A DNA stretch of 64,000 nucleotides from Polytrichum commune (taxonomy: Eukaryota; Streptophyta; Polytrichopsida; Polytrichales; Polytrichaceae): assembly GCA_950295325.1 (NCBI GenBank), contig OX485809.1, positions 15,624,001-15,688,000 on the forward strand, given 5' to 3'. Position 1 is the stretch's first letter. Each line of letters starts with the position of its first letter. Below are positions 1-11,475 of the stretch, piece by piece. Position numbers and translations under genes: made by a program. The notes beneath the pieces were generated by a model. That model worked only from the letters and a program-made list of their open reading frames with translations, ran no database searches and had not been told where the DNA came from.

Positions 1-503
1 GTGATAAATTTGTGCGCACGTTATATATTTTTGCTTTGGCAAAAACATACGACAAGGACAAACATAGATCACGAATTATATATAACATGGACATATTACA
101 TACAAATGTATGAAAACGACAAGGAGCAATCACAAGTAGTCTTGTATCACATGGACGAGTCATAAATTTGTGACTTTTGTGTTACATGGTTCTGTCATAA
201 AATGCGCGTTGTATCTAACGAGGGGCAATCATGAAACGCCGAATATAACATGAACGTGTAACATGCGTGGGGGGTGTTCATCGATTATGAAGACAAGAGT
301 GTGTCAGGTAAAAGAAATTTCATGCAACATATAACGGAAAACCAATGGATGTAAAAAATTGGTCATGTTCCACGTACACATGTATAGTGTGGTCCGGACA
401 TGTATACAAAATTTTGTCAAAACAAAACATGACTTGGTGTAGTCATGTTAGTGAACACATGGCACACTTTATTCATTCCTAATATGGACTAATGGGTGCC
501 AGC
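1..503. repeat. AT-rich spacer with scattered TACATG / GTCATA motifs
   Basis: No credible ORF. The stretch is rich in short words such as acatg, gtcata and catgac, in both orientations. The same words become dense ATGACT...AGTCAT palindromes between 3.8 and 9.6 kb. It looks like the edge of the same repeat-saturated domain, and the domain probably continues left of the window. Confidence 0.4.
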
Positions 504-1202
504 CTACAATGCGGTGTGCGGGTTCAAAGAGTAGTGTGCATACAACTCTTCTCCGACCAAAATGTCCTTTGTGGCTAAGGTGATTACATACCCCCATTCA
601 TGTTTGTTCCAGGATTTTGGCAACATGCGAAATTCCCACACCACATTTCCTATTTCTTTGCGTCCTATGAAACTATTTATGAAGCCAACGACATTCCCCT
701 TCATTACATCTCCATCGATGTACAAGTCCGGCTCAACTTGCATCGCATATGACTTCACTCGAGGTTGTGCCTTCTTCAAAGCTCTGTATTCTCCCAAGGT
801 GTATTGTGGTCCTACAAATGGAAGCATTTCCTCTCCCTCTTTGGCGGGTTGAAGTGCAAAGAGACCCCAACCCATGAATGGGAAGTTGGACACCCTTACT
901 TCCCATTCTCTATTCCAGTATGAAAACTTTATAAGTTTTGGGATGGGCCCGTCACACCACTGTCCATCATACACGTTTGACCCCCATGTCTGCAAGGTTC
1001 GTATGACCCCCATGTCTGCAAGGCTCGTACTCTTGCAGACGTTGTGTTTGGCATTGACTGTGAAGGCGTTTCGTATCCTCCTAGAAACTTTCTCAGGGAT
1101 GTCTTGCAAGCAGCTTTTACAATGGGTCTCCATCGGGCCTACAAAATTCATGTACACAAAAATGAAAACTCGCTCATAGCAAGACCACCCGCTTACGCTC
1201 AT
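504..1202 (-). CDS. SET-domain protein (putative lysine methyltransferase-like), probably transposon-associated
   Basis: The C-terminal two thirds of this 232-residue frame has the order of a SET domain. A GWGLFA turn is followed by GEEMLPFVGP, a YIDGDVMKGNVVGFIN segment, and a closing KDILVGEELYAHYSLN. SET proteins transfer methyl groups from S-adenosylmethionine to lysine. The usual NHSCxPN signature is replaced here by FINSFIGRKEIGNVVW, while the closing GEEL...Y tyrosine is kept, so activity is uncertain. An N-terminal HCKSC pair could be part of a zinc site. A 26-bp tandem duplication at 978-1029 changes the reading frame, so the first 60-70 residues may not be the ancestral N-terminus. 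A second possible start is the Met at about 1133. An upstream exon to the right cannot be excluded. It diverges from the En/Spm-like gene at 3644-8835 and shares its repeat-rich setting. Confidence 0.6.
   Translation of the reverse strand: MSVSGWSCYERVFIFVYMNFVGPMETHCKSCLQDIPEKVSRRIRNAFTVNAKHNVCKSTSLADMGVIRTLQTWGSNVYDGQWCDGPIPKLIKFSYWNREWEVRVSNFPFMGWGLFALQPAKEGEEMLPFVGPQYTLGEYRALKKAQPRVKSYAMQVEPDLYIDGDVMKGNVVGFINSFIGRKEIGNVVWEFRMLPKSWNKHEWGYVITLATKDILVGEELYAHYSLNPHTAL
978..1029. repeat. 26-bp tandem duplication inside the SET ORF
   Basis: Two adjacent 26-bp units (978-1003 and 1004-1029) differ at one base. Because 26 is not a multiple of three, the duplication shifts the minus-strand frame: the same DNA reads LADMGVIRT in one unit and LQTWGSNVYD in the other. 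It is either recent damage or a real N-terminal novelty. Confidence 0.85.
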
Positions 1203-1539
1203 TCAAAAGTCATTTCATGGAATGACTCACCAAGATAGACGCTGTAAACACAGGGTCCCTTTTTTGCTGCGAAGATGCTTTCGGATTGTGGCTCGATCGA
1301 GGACTTTCCCTCCTGCACACTCCATGCATGGGCACTTGGATAGCCGCATTGCGTCTGCTTGGACCTCTTCTTCTTGCCATAACTGTAGATGCTTCAAGCT
1401 TTCGACCTCCCCTCCTGCCATCCTGTGGTGTGCACGGCATACGGGGCGGGTTAATTTGTGATATGGGGATACCTTACAAGGAGTGAGTGCTCACATGCGC
1501 GCAGTCACTTGAATATGTGGATACATACGAAAGGGGAGT

Positions 1540-1680
1540 CAAATAACCCAAGGCAGTCATATAACACACAGGAGTCATATAAGACATGGCAGTCATATAA
1601 CACACAGGAGTCATATAACACACGGGAGTCATATAACACATGGAAGTCATATAACACACGGGAGTCATATATTGATGGTA
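1540..1680. repeat. Minisatellite of GAGTCATATAACACA units
   Basis: About seven imperfect short units, core gagtcatataacacac, follow each other head to tail. The core shares the GTCATA word of the larger palindromic family further right, so it may be a local amplification of that motif. Several frames read through it, but these are low-complexity translations and I do not call a gene. Confidence 0.8.
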
Positions 1681-1889
1681 ATTGAATAATTATTTATGAT
1701 GTCCCTAAGTTTACACGGAATTCAAGGAAATTCAAAAAGTTGAAGCCCAAACTATATTGGGTTATGAAACTTACGCCCATAACCAGATTTACCCTCTTTT
1801 CTTTTGAGCATTAAATTTAGGGATAAGTTTTCATAATCTCATTTAGATATTCTAAATTTGAGTACTTAACAAAAATTCCGATTCAACCC

Positions 1890-2227
1890 GAGCTGACTTT
1901 TCACCCTGTTTGCCTAATTTTAAGCGGCCCCTAAATATATCATAATTGATTCGGCCTGATTCATATACCCCAGTTATACGTAAGTGTGGTGAAGCCCATA
2001 CTTTTTTGGGTAAAAGTAATTTCAACGGGGCCCTAAGGAAAACCACAATCGGACCCCTTTTTACCCTGTTCTTGAAATCGAGCTGATTTTTCACCCTGTT
2101 TGCCTAATTTTAAGCGGCCCCTAAATATATCGTAATCGATTCGGCCTGATTCATATACCCCAGTTATACGTAAGTGTGGTGAAGCCCATATTTTTTTGGA
2201 TAAAAGTAATTTCAACGGGGCCCTAAG
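1890..2227. repeat. Direct duplication of a 148-bp unit
   Basis: Units 1890-2037 and 2080-2227 are nearly identical (about five differences over 148 bases by eye). A 42-bp linker separates them. Each starts gagctga and ends ggggccctaag. No coding sense was found. The flanks are AT-rich. Confidence 0.85.
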
Positions 2228-2319
2228 TTAATTCCATTAATTAAAATTTAGGGTTAATTAGGCTTACTGGATATAAAAATTGAGTATTGTAATTATTGAG
2301 ATTCCATTTTTATAATTTA

Positions 2320-2480
2320 TGAAAATCTCTCTCTCTCTCCCTCCCTCTCCCTCTCCCTCTCTCTCCCTCTGCCTCCCTCCCTCTCCCTCCCCGCGCTCTC
2401 TCCCTTCCTCGGACATCTATCCTGTATCGCCGACTCTGTCTCCCTCCCTCCCCTCCCTCCCCGCGCTCCCTTCCTCCTCG
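2320..2480. repeat. CT-rich (CTCTCC)n tract
   Basis: A long pyrimidine tract of ctctcc and ccctccct units, interrupted once near 2410-2440. Translation of either strand gives low-complexity peptides only, so the frames here are not genes. Confidence 0.85.
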
Positions 2481-2534
2481 GCCATCTAACCTGTATCGCC
2501 GAACACCTAAAGCTCTCGCCTTCTACCATATTCG

Positions 2535-3175
2535 AATTTGGCAGTGTTGCTTGAAGGATTCTGGTGTAGTGCTGGGTTCGGAGCATCAGGTAAGTGTAGG
2601 GTTCGGTGCTGCTTGAAGGATTCGGTGCAGTGCTGGGTTCGGTGCTTGAAGGATTGCCTACAATGCTAGGTTCGGAGCATCAGAATAGTGTTGGGTTCGG
2701 TGTTGCTTGAAGGATTCGGTGCCACAGCCAAGTTCGGAGCTGGAGATAAGTGCTGGGTCCGTTTCTAAGTTGAAGGATTCGGTGCAGTGCTCACAAGGAG
2801 CATTAGACAAGTGCTGGGTCCGTTTCAAAATTGATTATGCAGTGCTCACAAGGAGATTCGGTGCAGTGCTAGGTTCGGTGCTCTATTCGGACAGTGGCTA
2901 CTCGGTGTTGTATCGGTGTGTGGGTGCCTTTGTGAGACTGCATGAAGTGTCTCTAGTTTCGGCCAAAACTAAGTTTGGCCACAGCTAAGTTCGGTTCAGT
3001 AAAGGTTCGGTGCTGGGTTCGCTGCAGTGTCCTCCATTCTTCTACTTTGGTGCAGATCCGGTGTTGGGTGCACTTTGATCCTTCGGTGGTGGGTGTACTT
3101 CCATCCTGTGCTCTGATCGGTGTGTGGATACTTCGGTGCTGGGTCTACCCGGCAGCACCTCTTAACTTTTTGGGT
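2535..3175. repeat. Degenerate TTCGGTGC minisatellite
   Basis: The words ggttcggtgc, gtgctgggttcgg and aaggattcggtgc recur many times with irregular spacing over about 600 bp. The pattern is a decayed tandem array or a promoter-proximal repeat. Frames through it have no recognisable domain. Confidence 0.7.
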
Positions 3176-3839
3176 TGAGGATACCCCTAATTCGGACACT
3201 AAATCTCTCTCTCTTTTCGGCATCTCTCTCTCTTCAAGATTGAGAGGGAGGGCTCTCCCTCTGACTACCCTTTTCTCTCACTCTCAAAGGTTGTGCACTC
3301 TCTCATCTCCAAGGCTAAGATTTTAGGTTAAATATTAATACTTCAAAAATCTCAAAACTTGTACTTTGAAAGACGACATGTAAATGATCAATCCTAATTT
3401 GGACATTAAATCTGGTTTCGGAGTGGATTCCTCTAGATGGCTCATACTAATACCTCACACACACAAAGTAATACGAAGAGGAGAAAGGTGAGCTCACTTG
3501 AATTCGCAACTTCCGTGTCGTTCAGTTGTGGAGGTGCTGGTTGTTCGACACCTCCTCCGCTCACATGTAGCTGGAACAACAACAATGGGGACAGCCTTAT
3601 TGTCCTCAATTAACACTAATGTGCATTTGGGTATTGTAGAATCATGGAGGAGGAAATTCCGGAGTATGAGAGGATGCGGAAGAAAAACATTGAGGCCAAC
3701 AACCAGAAGCTGCGGGAACTGGGTCTGTCACCGATTGGGACTTCTCATTTCAAGAGGCCTGAGGACCTCGGGTATGTATGACCAAACCCTAATACAACGG
3801 ACCCGCTACAGCTAGGGTTGCTTATGCATTTTGAAACTT

Positions 3840-4450
3840 TTAAGAGTCCTTGTAGTCATAAATTGCATACAACTTGCTGAAGACATGACTGTTTGCAGTC
3901 ATAGTTCATAGTATTATGACTCCCTGTAGTCATAGTTCAGAATATTATGACTCACTGTAGTCATACTTTAAGGTCATTATGACACAGTCCAGTCACATTT
4001 TTGTGTGTATGACTCTTCCCAGTCCTAAAAATATTGTAACTTCTTCCCACATCCATGTTCTTGTGCATCGGATGTGGCTTCTATTGGTTTTCTATGATCG
4101 TGCATTTATGATCATGTGTATGAACAATGTTTTTGTTTGATATCACATAATGAATGAATAATTCATGACTACCCAACAGTCCAGAGTTACCAAATTTGAA
4201 AGGGAATTGTGTATGTGTATGTGTATGTGTTGACAATGTGTATGTGTTGTCAACTTAGCAATAGGTTCTAACAATTACAATGGAATCCTGAACATAGTTC
4301 CAGTAATAGACAATCAATTTCAATTTTTATTTTCAGCCAATCTCATTACATGTTGTGAACAATTTCATGATTATGACTCCTCCCAGTCATACTAATTTTC
4401 ACCCACATGACTCATTTGAGTCATGTTTCAGCATTGGCATGTGTTGGAGT
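3840..4450. repeat. Intron 1 block of ATGACT / AGTCAT palindromes
   Basis: The intron between 3771 and 4506 carries repeated pairs of tatgact and agtcata, usually separated by a few bases and so forming short inverted repeats. It also has a short (TGTATG)n run at 4210-4245. Confidence 0.75.
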
Positions 4451-5936
4451 CACAATTTTTGTGAGATGTAATGTCCGTCTAATAACCCCCGCTCGTACTG
4501 ACAAGTGTGGTTCCCACGATTTCCACCAAAAATGCCGAAATGAACAATGTACTAGTCAATTTGATAACAAAAATAGCTAATCTGCCTGATGGCATGCAAG
4601 TGGAAGTATTTCGCACAATTGCTAGTTTCCCGGCAATTTCATTGTTGGTTTTGGAAATGACTTCGAATGAGGTTGCGCGTGTTTTTGAGAGCAGCCGTGG
4701 CGTGCCTGTGGGAGAGTCGGGCCCATCTCTAGAGCAGGGTGGTGGTTGGGGTGTGACCACTCGAGCGAAGGGAAAAAAACAACTTCCTGAAACGGACCTC
4801 GATGATGACGAGGACGAAGAGGACGAAGAGGAGACTTCTGAGGACGAGCGGCCCAAACCAAGGAGGCGGAAGGTAAAAACATACATCTCCGTAGTTTCTT
4901 GCATTTGCTTCCGCATTCAGTCGTTCGCGTTACATGACTATAGGTAGTCATATGACTATAGGTAATCATATGACTTTGTCCAGTCATATTATGTAACTTA
5001 GTACAGTCATGTAGGATGACTCCATGCAGTCATATAGTGTATTGTACGTCTGGGTGTGTAGGGAAATGCAAATGAACCCAGGTCATGGCCGTTGCAATCT
5101 AGCGGAAAGAAGGGCAAGGCGGTCGATGAGGAGGATATCTTGCTGTCCCAAGACATGCAAGATACTCTCCGGGCTTGCGAGATGGACGCCGACGATGCAT
5201 CGGCGGACATCGAGGAGGAAGAGGATGGCGCAGGGCATTGTAACGAGCTCCTTGACGAGTTGGAGCTCCGGGAAGTAAGCATTTTGCGGCGTATGGCTCA
5301 AAAAGGAGCCGATCCGACACAACTTCGCGAGAAGGTGCGTTGCCTTGGCCGGACGGCAGAGGTTCAAGGCGACGACGGAAACGCGCGGCATCGACAGTCG
5401 AAGTTGAAGAACCTTAGGCGGTCCTTGAAGAAGAGTGACGAGCTGCGCACTTCCAGTGGTGGTCAACGTTTGTGGGTCGACGTCGACGAGGCCGGGTGCC
5501 CGACAGGGATACACAGGCCTGACTGGCTGACGCGACTACGCGGATACTCTCGCGACCTCGACTGGAGCATCGACAACTTCAAGGCACACCCACGGCCCTT
5601 GTTGTTGGCGATTAAAGACAAGATGGCCGCATAGTTCGAGTACCGTGGTGGACTCGGAGACGTGCCTGAAGCTATTTTTTTTCAGATTTTGCGCCAGCAG
5701 ATGCGGACTCGCAGGTCGAACATGAAGAAACTCATAGAGAGTTGTGGCCCGCTCCCACCGTATGTGAAGAAGGCGCACGTCGACAACTTCAAGCGCTTAA
5801 TTGCCCGGACGGACAAAATCGCGGAAGCTACGCGTATGAAAGCCGCACGGCAGACCGTGCAGACCTTGTCGTATTCTGGAAGGTCCGAGGGGGAGGTGCG
5901 CTCTAGACTGGTAAGTGATTTTGTGTGCAAGTCATT

Positions 5937-6200
5937 CAAACATAAATAGGTGACAACCTGCAGTCATACAATTCAGTCATATAATGAATGATATCACTTT
6001 ACATAGTCATACCGTGAGTCATATGGCCATAGATAGTCACATGTGACCTGAATATGACTTCACCTAGTCATATTCAGAGATATATGACTTCACCTAGTCA
6101 TATTGTGAGTCATATGACTTCACCTAGTCATATGTTGAGTAATATGACTTCAGGTAGTCATATTATGAGTAATATGACTTTACCTAGTCATATTTAGTAT
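5937..6200. repeat. Dense array of TATGACT-N6-AGTCATA palindromes
   Basis: This intron (5911-6227) is almost wholly built of the unit atgacttcacctagtcata, repeated with one- or two-base changes and joined by short gtgagt or ttgagt linkers. Each unit can pair with itself, with stem TGACT/AGTCA and a six-base loop. It is the clearest example of the motif that marks 3.8-9.6 kb. Confidence 0.9.
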
Positions 6201-6984
6201 GTTTACGTATTTTTCATGGATCCACAGTCGCTCCTTTCACAGGCCGCAGATTTAGAGCGGCCCCCGACGCAGCTGGAGGTGCAGACCGAGCTAGCGACAC
6301 CCGGGAAATCAGGACGGGGCCGGTCATCGTCGTCCAGAGGGCCACTCCCAAATGCAAGAGCGGGAGATAGAGCCCTCTTTGTTACGCGGAGCGAGCTGCA
6401 CGACTTCCAGGATAGTATGAAGGGGAAGATGGAAGATGTGAAGGTTATGGTGAAGCAGCTGTTGCTGGAGGTGCAGAAGCGAACGATGGCCACGGACATG
6501 GAACCGCCAGCCACGGCGGAAGCGGGAGTCGACGTGATCCAAGTAACCGCCGAAAAGGTTGCGTTTGTATACCCTCTAGTACTCGCTTCGAGTACATGTA
6601 TGGAACACCTTTGCTTCAGCAATGTTGTATGTCATGCATGAAGATCGTTTACTAATACACGCCTCATGTGGATCATTAGAACATGCAGGCAACTGGGAAG
6701 TCGGCGAATCCGGGCATACTGGGTCGACTGCGGCATCGGAGCCCCTGCGTAACACCCTAGCAGATATGGGTTGCCAACCCGTCATTCAAAGGAAGAAACC
6801 CATAGCCAAGAAGAGGAAGGACGAAGCGGAGAAGCTATTGGCGGAACGCGATGCACGGCCTACCCGGCATGCAATGGCTCGACAGAAAGAGGTTGGCATT
6901 CATGTCATATGCACATTATACTTGTCAGATAGTTATACTTACGTGCAAGCTTTATATCTTTAATTTGGCCTCAACATTGGACAG

Positions 6985-7180
6985 TCATATGACTATGTCA
7001 CATAATATAACTGTAGGCAGTCATATAATATGATTCTAGGCAATCATGTTATACGACTATAGGCGGTCATACTATATGACTCACTGCAGTCATAAAACAT
7101 GAGAAGTAGCAGTCATATAACATGACATGAGGTTATCACAAGCAGTCATGTATGACAGGGCCGAGTCATAATCTAACGCT
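6985..7180. repeat. Intronic ATGACT...AGTCAT block
   Basis: The same palindromic unit as at 5937-6200, in more degenerate form (tgtaggcagtcata, ctaggcaatcat, cactgcagtcata), lies between the exons at about 6890 and 7209. Confidence 0.8.
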
Positions 7181-8149
7181 AGAGTGTTACTGGGTCGTGG
7201 CCTTCCAGGTTATGACGGTTGGAGCGAGTCAGGATCAACCCGTGGACTTGCAGGAGGACGAGGACCATGAGGAGCCTACGACGAAGAGGCCGGCAAAACA
7301 AGCACATAAAGGAGGCAGTCCACAGAAGAAGAATAAGAAGAAGGTTGGCAATGCTCCGAAGATCCAGCCGTTAGCTGCGAAGGTCCCCTCGGTAAGAGTG
7401 TCGGACTCCGGGCGTAGAAAAATTATAGTGTTGAATGTTGTAGGACTTCTTTGCGATATCAGACCTCTACACGATAGGAGATAGTGGAGCCCGGATCTAG
7501 TGATCCACCACGCAAAGGACCTGAATGTAAAAATAAAAAAAGAACCGACTGCGACAAGTTTTTGTCGATGTTGTTCTCTAATTTTGATGTCGGGATATGG
7601 TCCCCCGTAGAGCAAAACGTACTAGAGGTTGTAGGTGCGTTTCTTGCATCGGGAACGACAGCTCAATGGAGCTTTCTGTGGGGGAGGACTTACCCCCTCC
7701 AGAACCCAATAAGAGACCTCCGCAATCTATTTGATATGATTCCGGACCCCACGCACGGCTCAACACGATGTCTCCAAATCGATTGGAATACAACGGCGAC
7801 GACGCGTTCCCCCCCTCAAATGTCCTAAATTTTCCGCAATGGGATCCCCTAAACCCCAACGATGACTTCCTCCGCAGAATCTGCGGGCCATTCGAAGCAT
7901 TGGCCCGCAAGCAATCCGATATTCAATATTGCTTGGCGTATCTGACCAAGGAGGTCCATCTAACGTCGGTATCTGCGAACCTGGTAGGTTCATCGACACA
8001 GGTAAGCTGCTTTTGGATATCTTTTGTTTCTATTTGGTTCTCACTCCAATCGCAAACAAGGAAAATGTTGATAACATATGTCCGCATAGGTATGTCACTT
8101 CACGAAGTAATATGAGGACCCTAGGTGAATATGTAACTTATTGTGGTTA

Positions 8150-8400
8150 TACAATATGACTATGTCCAGTCGTATGACTATGGTCAGTCACAGGAAATAT
8201 GACTATATTCATTCATATGACTATGGCTAGTCATGGGTTGTATGACTATGTCCAGTCATATGACTATGGTCAGTTATAGGTCGTAATTATATTACTCATT
8301 GTTGTCATATCTGATGACTACGGTGCGTTATATGAGTATATCCTGTCATATTATGCAATCATAGCCTAGTGTGAGGTCATATATTGAGTATTGAAGCTCC
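8150..8400. repeat. Intronic ATGACTATGTCCAGTCAT block
   Basis: Repeated atgactatgtccagtcat and atgactatggtcagtca units fill the intron between the exons ending at 8001 and starting at 8454. The motif stays in introns and flanks and avoids exons. Confidence 0.85.
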
Positions 8401-8939
8401 AGTAACTCCACGCGGATTGTTTTGATTGTTGATAATTACGTTTTCTGCTGCAGACACAAGCAGAAGAGGTCACTCTCGTATTGTTGGAGACGGCTAATGC
8501 GTTGGTGGAGGACGCACCCTTGCCGTTGGCCATGGGGTCTAATGTCAAATTGTTTTGACTTGGACGAGGAGAACAAGGCCAAGGCGAACGTAGTGGCGCA
8601 AGGCATCATCGTGAGCCTTGCAGGAGGCTCACTCCACGGGCGCCTCATTGAGGAGGACAACGTATCAGTTTGCGTGTCCTCAATCGAGCCGGGAGCAGAG
8701 TCTGTGTTGCTGTACGAGGGCAACAATGACGACAATCCTCCGATGCTGCGTCTGGGTGATGCACTGAAGTCCATCACCAAGTGGCCTGTGGAAGTATTGA
8801 AGGCTATCCCGCCGGAACCTCAACAAACCACTTAAATTTCGGTAGTTTACGCATTTAGGGATCATGTAGGAAAGATGAACACATTTGGATATGCTTGGAG
8901 ACATGGACTACATAATATCGTTCAAGTTATTGAAATTTA

Positions 8940-9620
8940 TCTGCTCAATTTCTTATTTGGCTCAGTCATGTAGCACATGACTTGAATGTGTCGTCATTGC
9001 TTGGAATGTGCCACGAAATGTGACTGACATTCAGAATTGCAAATAATACGAATCTAACTCAATACAGTTACAACAACGCACAAAGAACTACGCAATGTGA
9101 CTCTCCATCTACGCGAATATCACTCCATCATGTCACATTGTGCATCACATGTTACTAAGAATATGACTACATAACGTCATATAATAATGTCATCCCCGTA
9201 AGAAATGTGACCAACGCCCCAAAAAACATGACTACAAGCAGTCAAAAAACTAGCAGTCACATTCCACGTGGCCTGCCACGTCGGCAAAATTATGACACAT
9301 GCAAGTCATATTACACGTCAACAGAAAATATGACTACATGGAGTCACATGCCACGTCGGTTTGGTATTTTTTCTGCCGGGGCAGGTCAAAAAAGGACACA
9401 GACTCCAAGGCTAGTCAAGGTATGCCCCACGTGCAGTGGGGATCGTAGAATCTGTCCTTTTATACGCCTCCACAACCGTATATATTCATATGACTCATGT
9501 CCGAAGCGACTCGTCGGTAATGACTAGACCCAGTCACCGCGCGCGTCATCCTCATCCGGAGCCTCGTCAGTCATATTTTGGGATTTTATGACTTAAGGCA
9601 GTCATAAATTACAGTCACAA
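8940..9620. repeat. 3' flank rich in ATGACT / AGTCA words, possible subterminal region
   Basis: After the last exon the same motif is again dense (catgactacaagcagtca, tatgactacatggagtca, ttatgacttaaggcagtca), mixed with cacgtgg and ccacgtc words. It fades after about 9620. A dense block of short direct and inverted motifs at an element edge is what subterminal regions of CACTA elements look like. I could not find a convincing CACTA end or a target duplication. Confidence 0.5.
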
Positions 9621-9649
9621 AATACCCAATTTGTTGTCGTGTTGGTGCA

Positions 9650-11227
9650 TGATTGAACACTAAGGTATGAGACATGGTTACATAGGTTTGTTATGTTTTG
9701 CATACCCTAAACCCACATGCACACATTTGTAGGGAACCACATGACTTCTGCACAATTGCAATGGTTGCGGGTTTTTGTGTAGGGTCAAACTTTTACAAAG
9801 TGGATGTTGTGTTTGTGAACACATGCTCACTCTTGTTGTGTTTCCACCCTAAGTCTTCTTTTTCATGCATGAAGATTATGTTATATGGGTTGTAAAACTG
9901 TAAATTCTAAAGCCAATTTTAAAGTACATTATGATTAAGTATCCTTGTGTTCTTCATCATTTGTAATTATATCATATCATTCAAGTTATGATCTTGGAAT
10001 GGTATGCATGATGTTATCACACTTGTTCTTTTGTGATGTGGTTAAGGATACACATATTTTGCACAAGTTCAGTTTTGTTTTGGTAAGCACAAGTCTTTCA
10101 CTTGTATGGTAAGTTTTTGCACTTAGTTTTTGCAATGTTATGTATGCTTTGTGCCTTTTTGTTGCCATACTTTTTCCCGCCACTCTTGCATTGCATACAC
10201 TTTTAGATTATTATTTTTTAATTAAAAGAAATGTAGAATACAAAAAGTTGCAATGACATGGGCAATGTAAGTAATGGTTGGGTGCAAGAAAAATAGGCCA
10301 TTTTAGAGAATTAAGTAGGGAGCTTTTAATTTGTGCCTTAACAAATACCCCTCTACCACACGTGGTGCACAAAAATCCTATAGAGTGACCTACATGAGTG
10401 GAAGACATAACTCAAGAGCATAAATGAGGTGCATAGAGTTGATGAGGAGTGTGAGAGAATGGAAGACAACATGGATTGTCACAATGCTTCAATGCAAGAT
10501 TCTATATAGAGTGTGTTCATTACATTTGTTGTTTTGATTTTTGTGTGATGTTTTTTGTTTTTGTTTTCCCAATATCCATGATTGGTGAACATAAATTTAT
10601 ATGTGTGTTTTCACCATTTTTCTCTAAGAATGCCTACGACCATAGTTTATCCCATATTCCTATGCATACCCTATTTTATTTAGTCCCTACATTCTACCAC
10701 TATAATGCGGTTGGTCTCACCAAATATATTTCCTAAAATGTCTCACAATTCTACGGGTATAGGGTTCAAGTGACCATGTTGCCAACAAAATTATACTGAC
10801 CGCTCACTAATAACATTCCCATGTTTTTAGGGCAACCCCATTGCCCACCACCAATTCCCCCTCTAATCCTACTAAAGAATGACGATGAAGGAGTTTGTGA
10901 AATACTACATGGAGGGGCTATGAAAGATATAGTATCCAAATGCACTTTAATAATAAGCATGCCATGTAATGAAAACAATATATTTTTAGCATGAAAAAGG
11001 TTTAATTTGGGTAATAAATCAATTATATCATCAAATCAAACTAGAGGCCCCTCCTCATTATGTGCCTTTAACACTATATTTGAGCATTTGTAGAGGGAGA
11101 TCTACTGGAATATTATAGTAATCGTTATGCCTCCACTCCCTCTAAGGTATATAGGTGTTATGCAGTTCATTTTTTCATGTTCTCCAACTTCTACCTTTTA
11201 GATTTAAACAATAAAACTTGTGTTGCA
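9650..11227. other. AT-rich intergenic DNA, no gene seen
   Basis: No frame has recognisable domains, and base composition is uniformly AT-rich. Short ORFs here look random. Confidence 0.6.
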
Positions 11228-11475
11228 TTAGGAAAAATTGGATTTGAAAATCAGGTCTTCCCTTGTTTTAGTTATGATTATCATAAGTACATATCTGTTG
11301 ATTCCATAATGAAATATGTTGGTCCTCCCCATTGATTCACTATTGAGTGTGGAGCAGTTGATAAAATTTCAAGATGCAAACCGATGTCTTTCGTACATTT
11401 GTCTTTACGGTGTTTGTTGTTTGATGCTCACCTAATTACACACCACTAAAATATGAGTGTCCCAGTTAAGAAATA
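11228..11475 (-). repeat. Dispersed repeat family R, partial diverged copy
   Basis: Read on the minus strand this matches the family seen at 24535-24870, 45890-46215, 49825-50115 and 51020-51245. Shared landmarks are the acaccGTAAAGACA block, ctcaatagtgaa and ataatcataact. It is the most diverged copy, with no coding capacity. Confidence 0.6.

Larger units (their letters stand above)
3644..8835 (+). pseudogene. Multi-exon plant En/Spm (CACTA)-associated protein with DUF8039-like C-terminus, decayed
   Basis: Exons that join in phase: 3644-3771 (MEEEIPEYERMRKKNIEANN, the YERxRxKNIxxN motif of plant transposon-linked proteins), 4506-4872 (ends in an acidic run), 5062-5910, 6228-6557, then about 6685-6890, 7209-7391, 7478-about 7760, about 7768-8001, and 8454-8835. 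Residues near 5700-5910 are basic and resemble the region before the transposase_24-type domain. The last exon (GIIVSLAGGSLHGRLIEEDN ... LGDALKSITKWPVEVL) matches my memory of the DUF8039 pattern. Damage: an in-frame TAG at 5632-5634, a frame change entering the 6685 exon, another near 7765, and one extra base near 8556 (TTTTGAC) just before the DUF8039 part. The gene therefore looks non-functional unless the exon choice differs. Its introns are filled with ATGACT...AGTCAT palindromes. The family assignment is from memory of motifs, not a search. Confidence 0.55.

Noticed and set aside
1458-1685. Frame with NTQESYKTWQSYNTQESYN repeats
   Set aside because: Direct translation of the GAGTCATATAACACA minisatellite; both strands are open for the same reason.
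4479-4916. Minus-strand serine-rich frame overlapping exon 2
   Set aside because: Shadow of the acidic exon on the plus strand; no splice or family support.
5083-5514. Minus-strand frame of 143 residues
   Set aside because: Shadow of the large plus-strand exon, whose joins on both sides keep phase.
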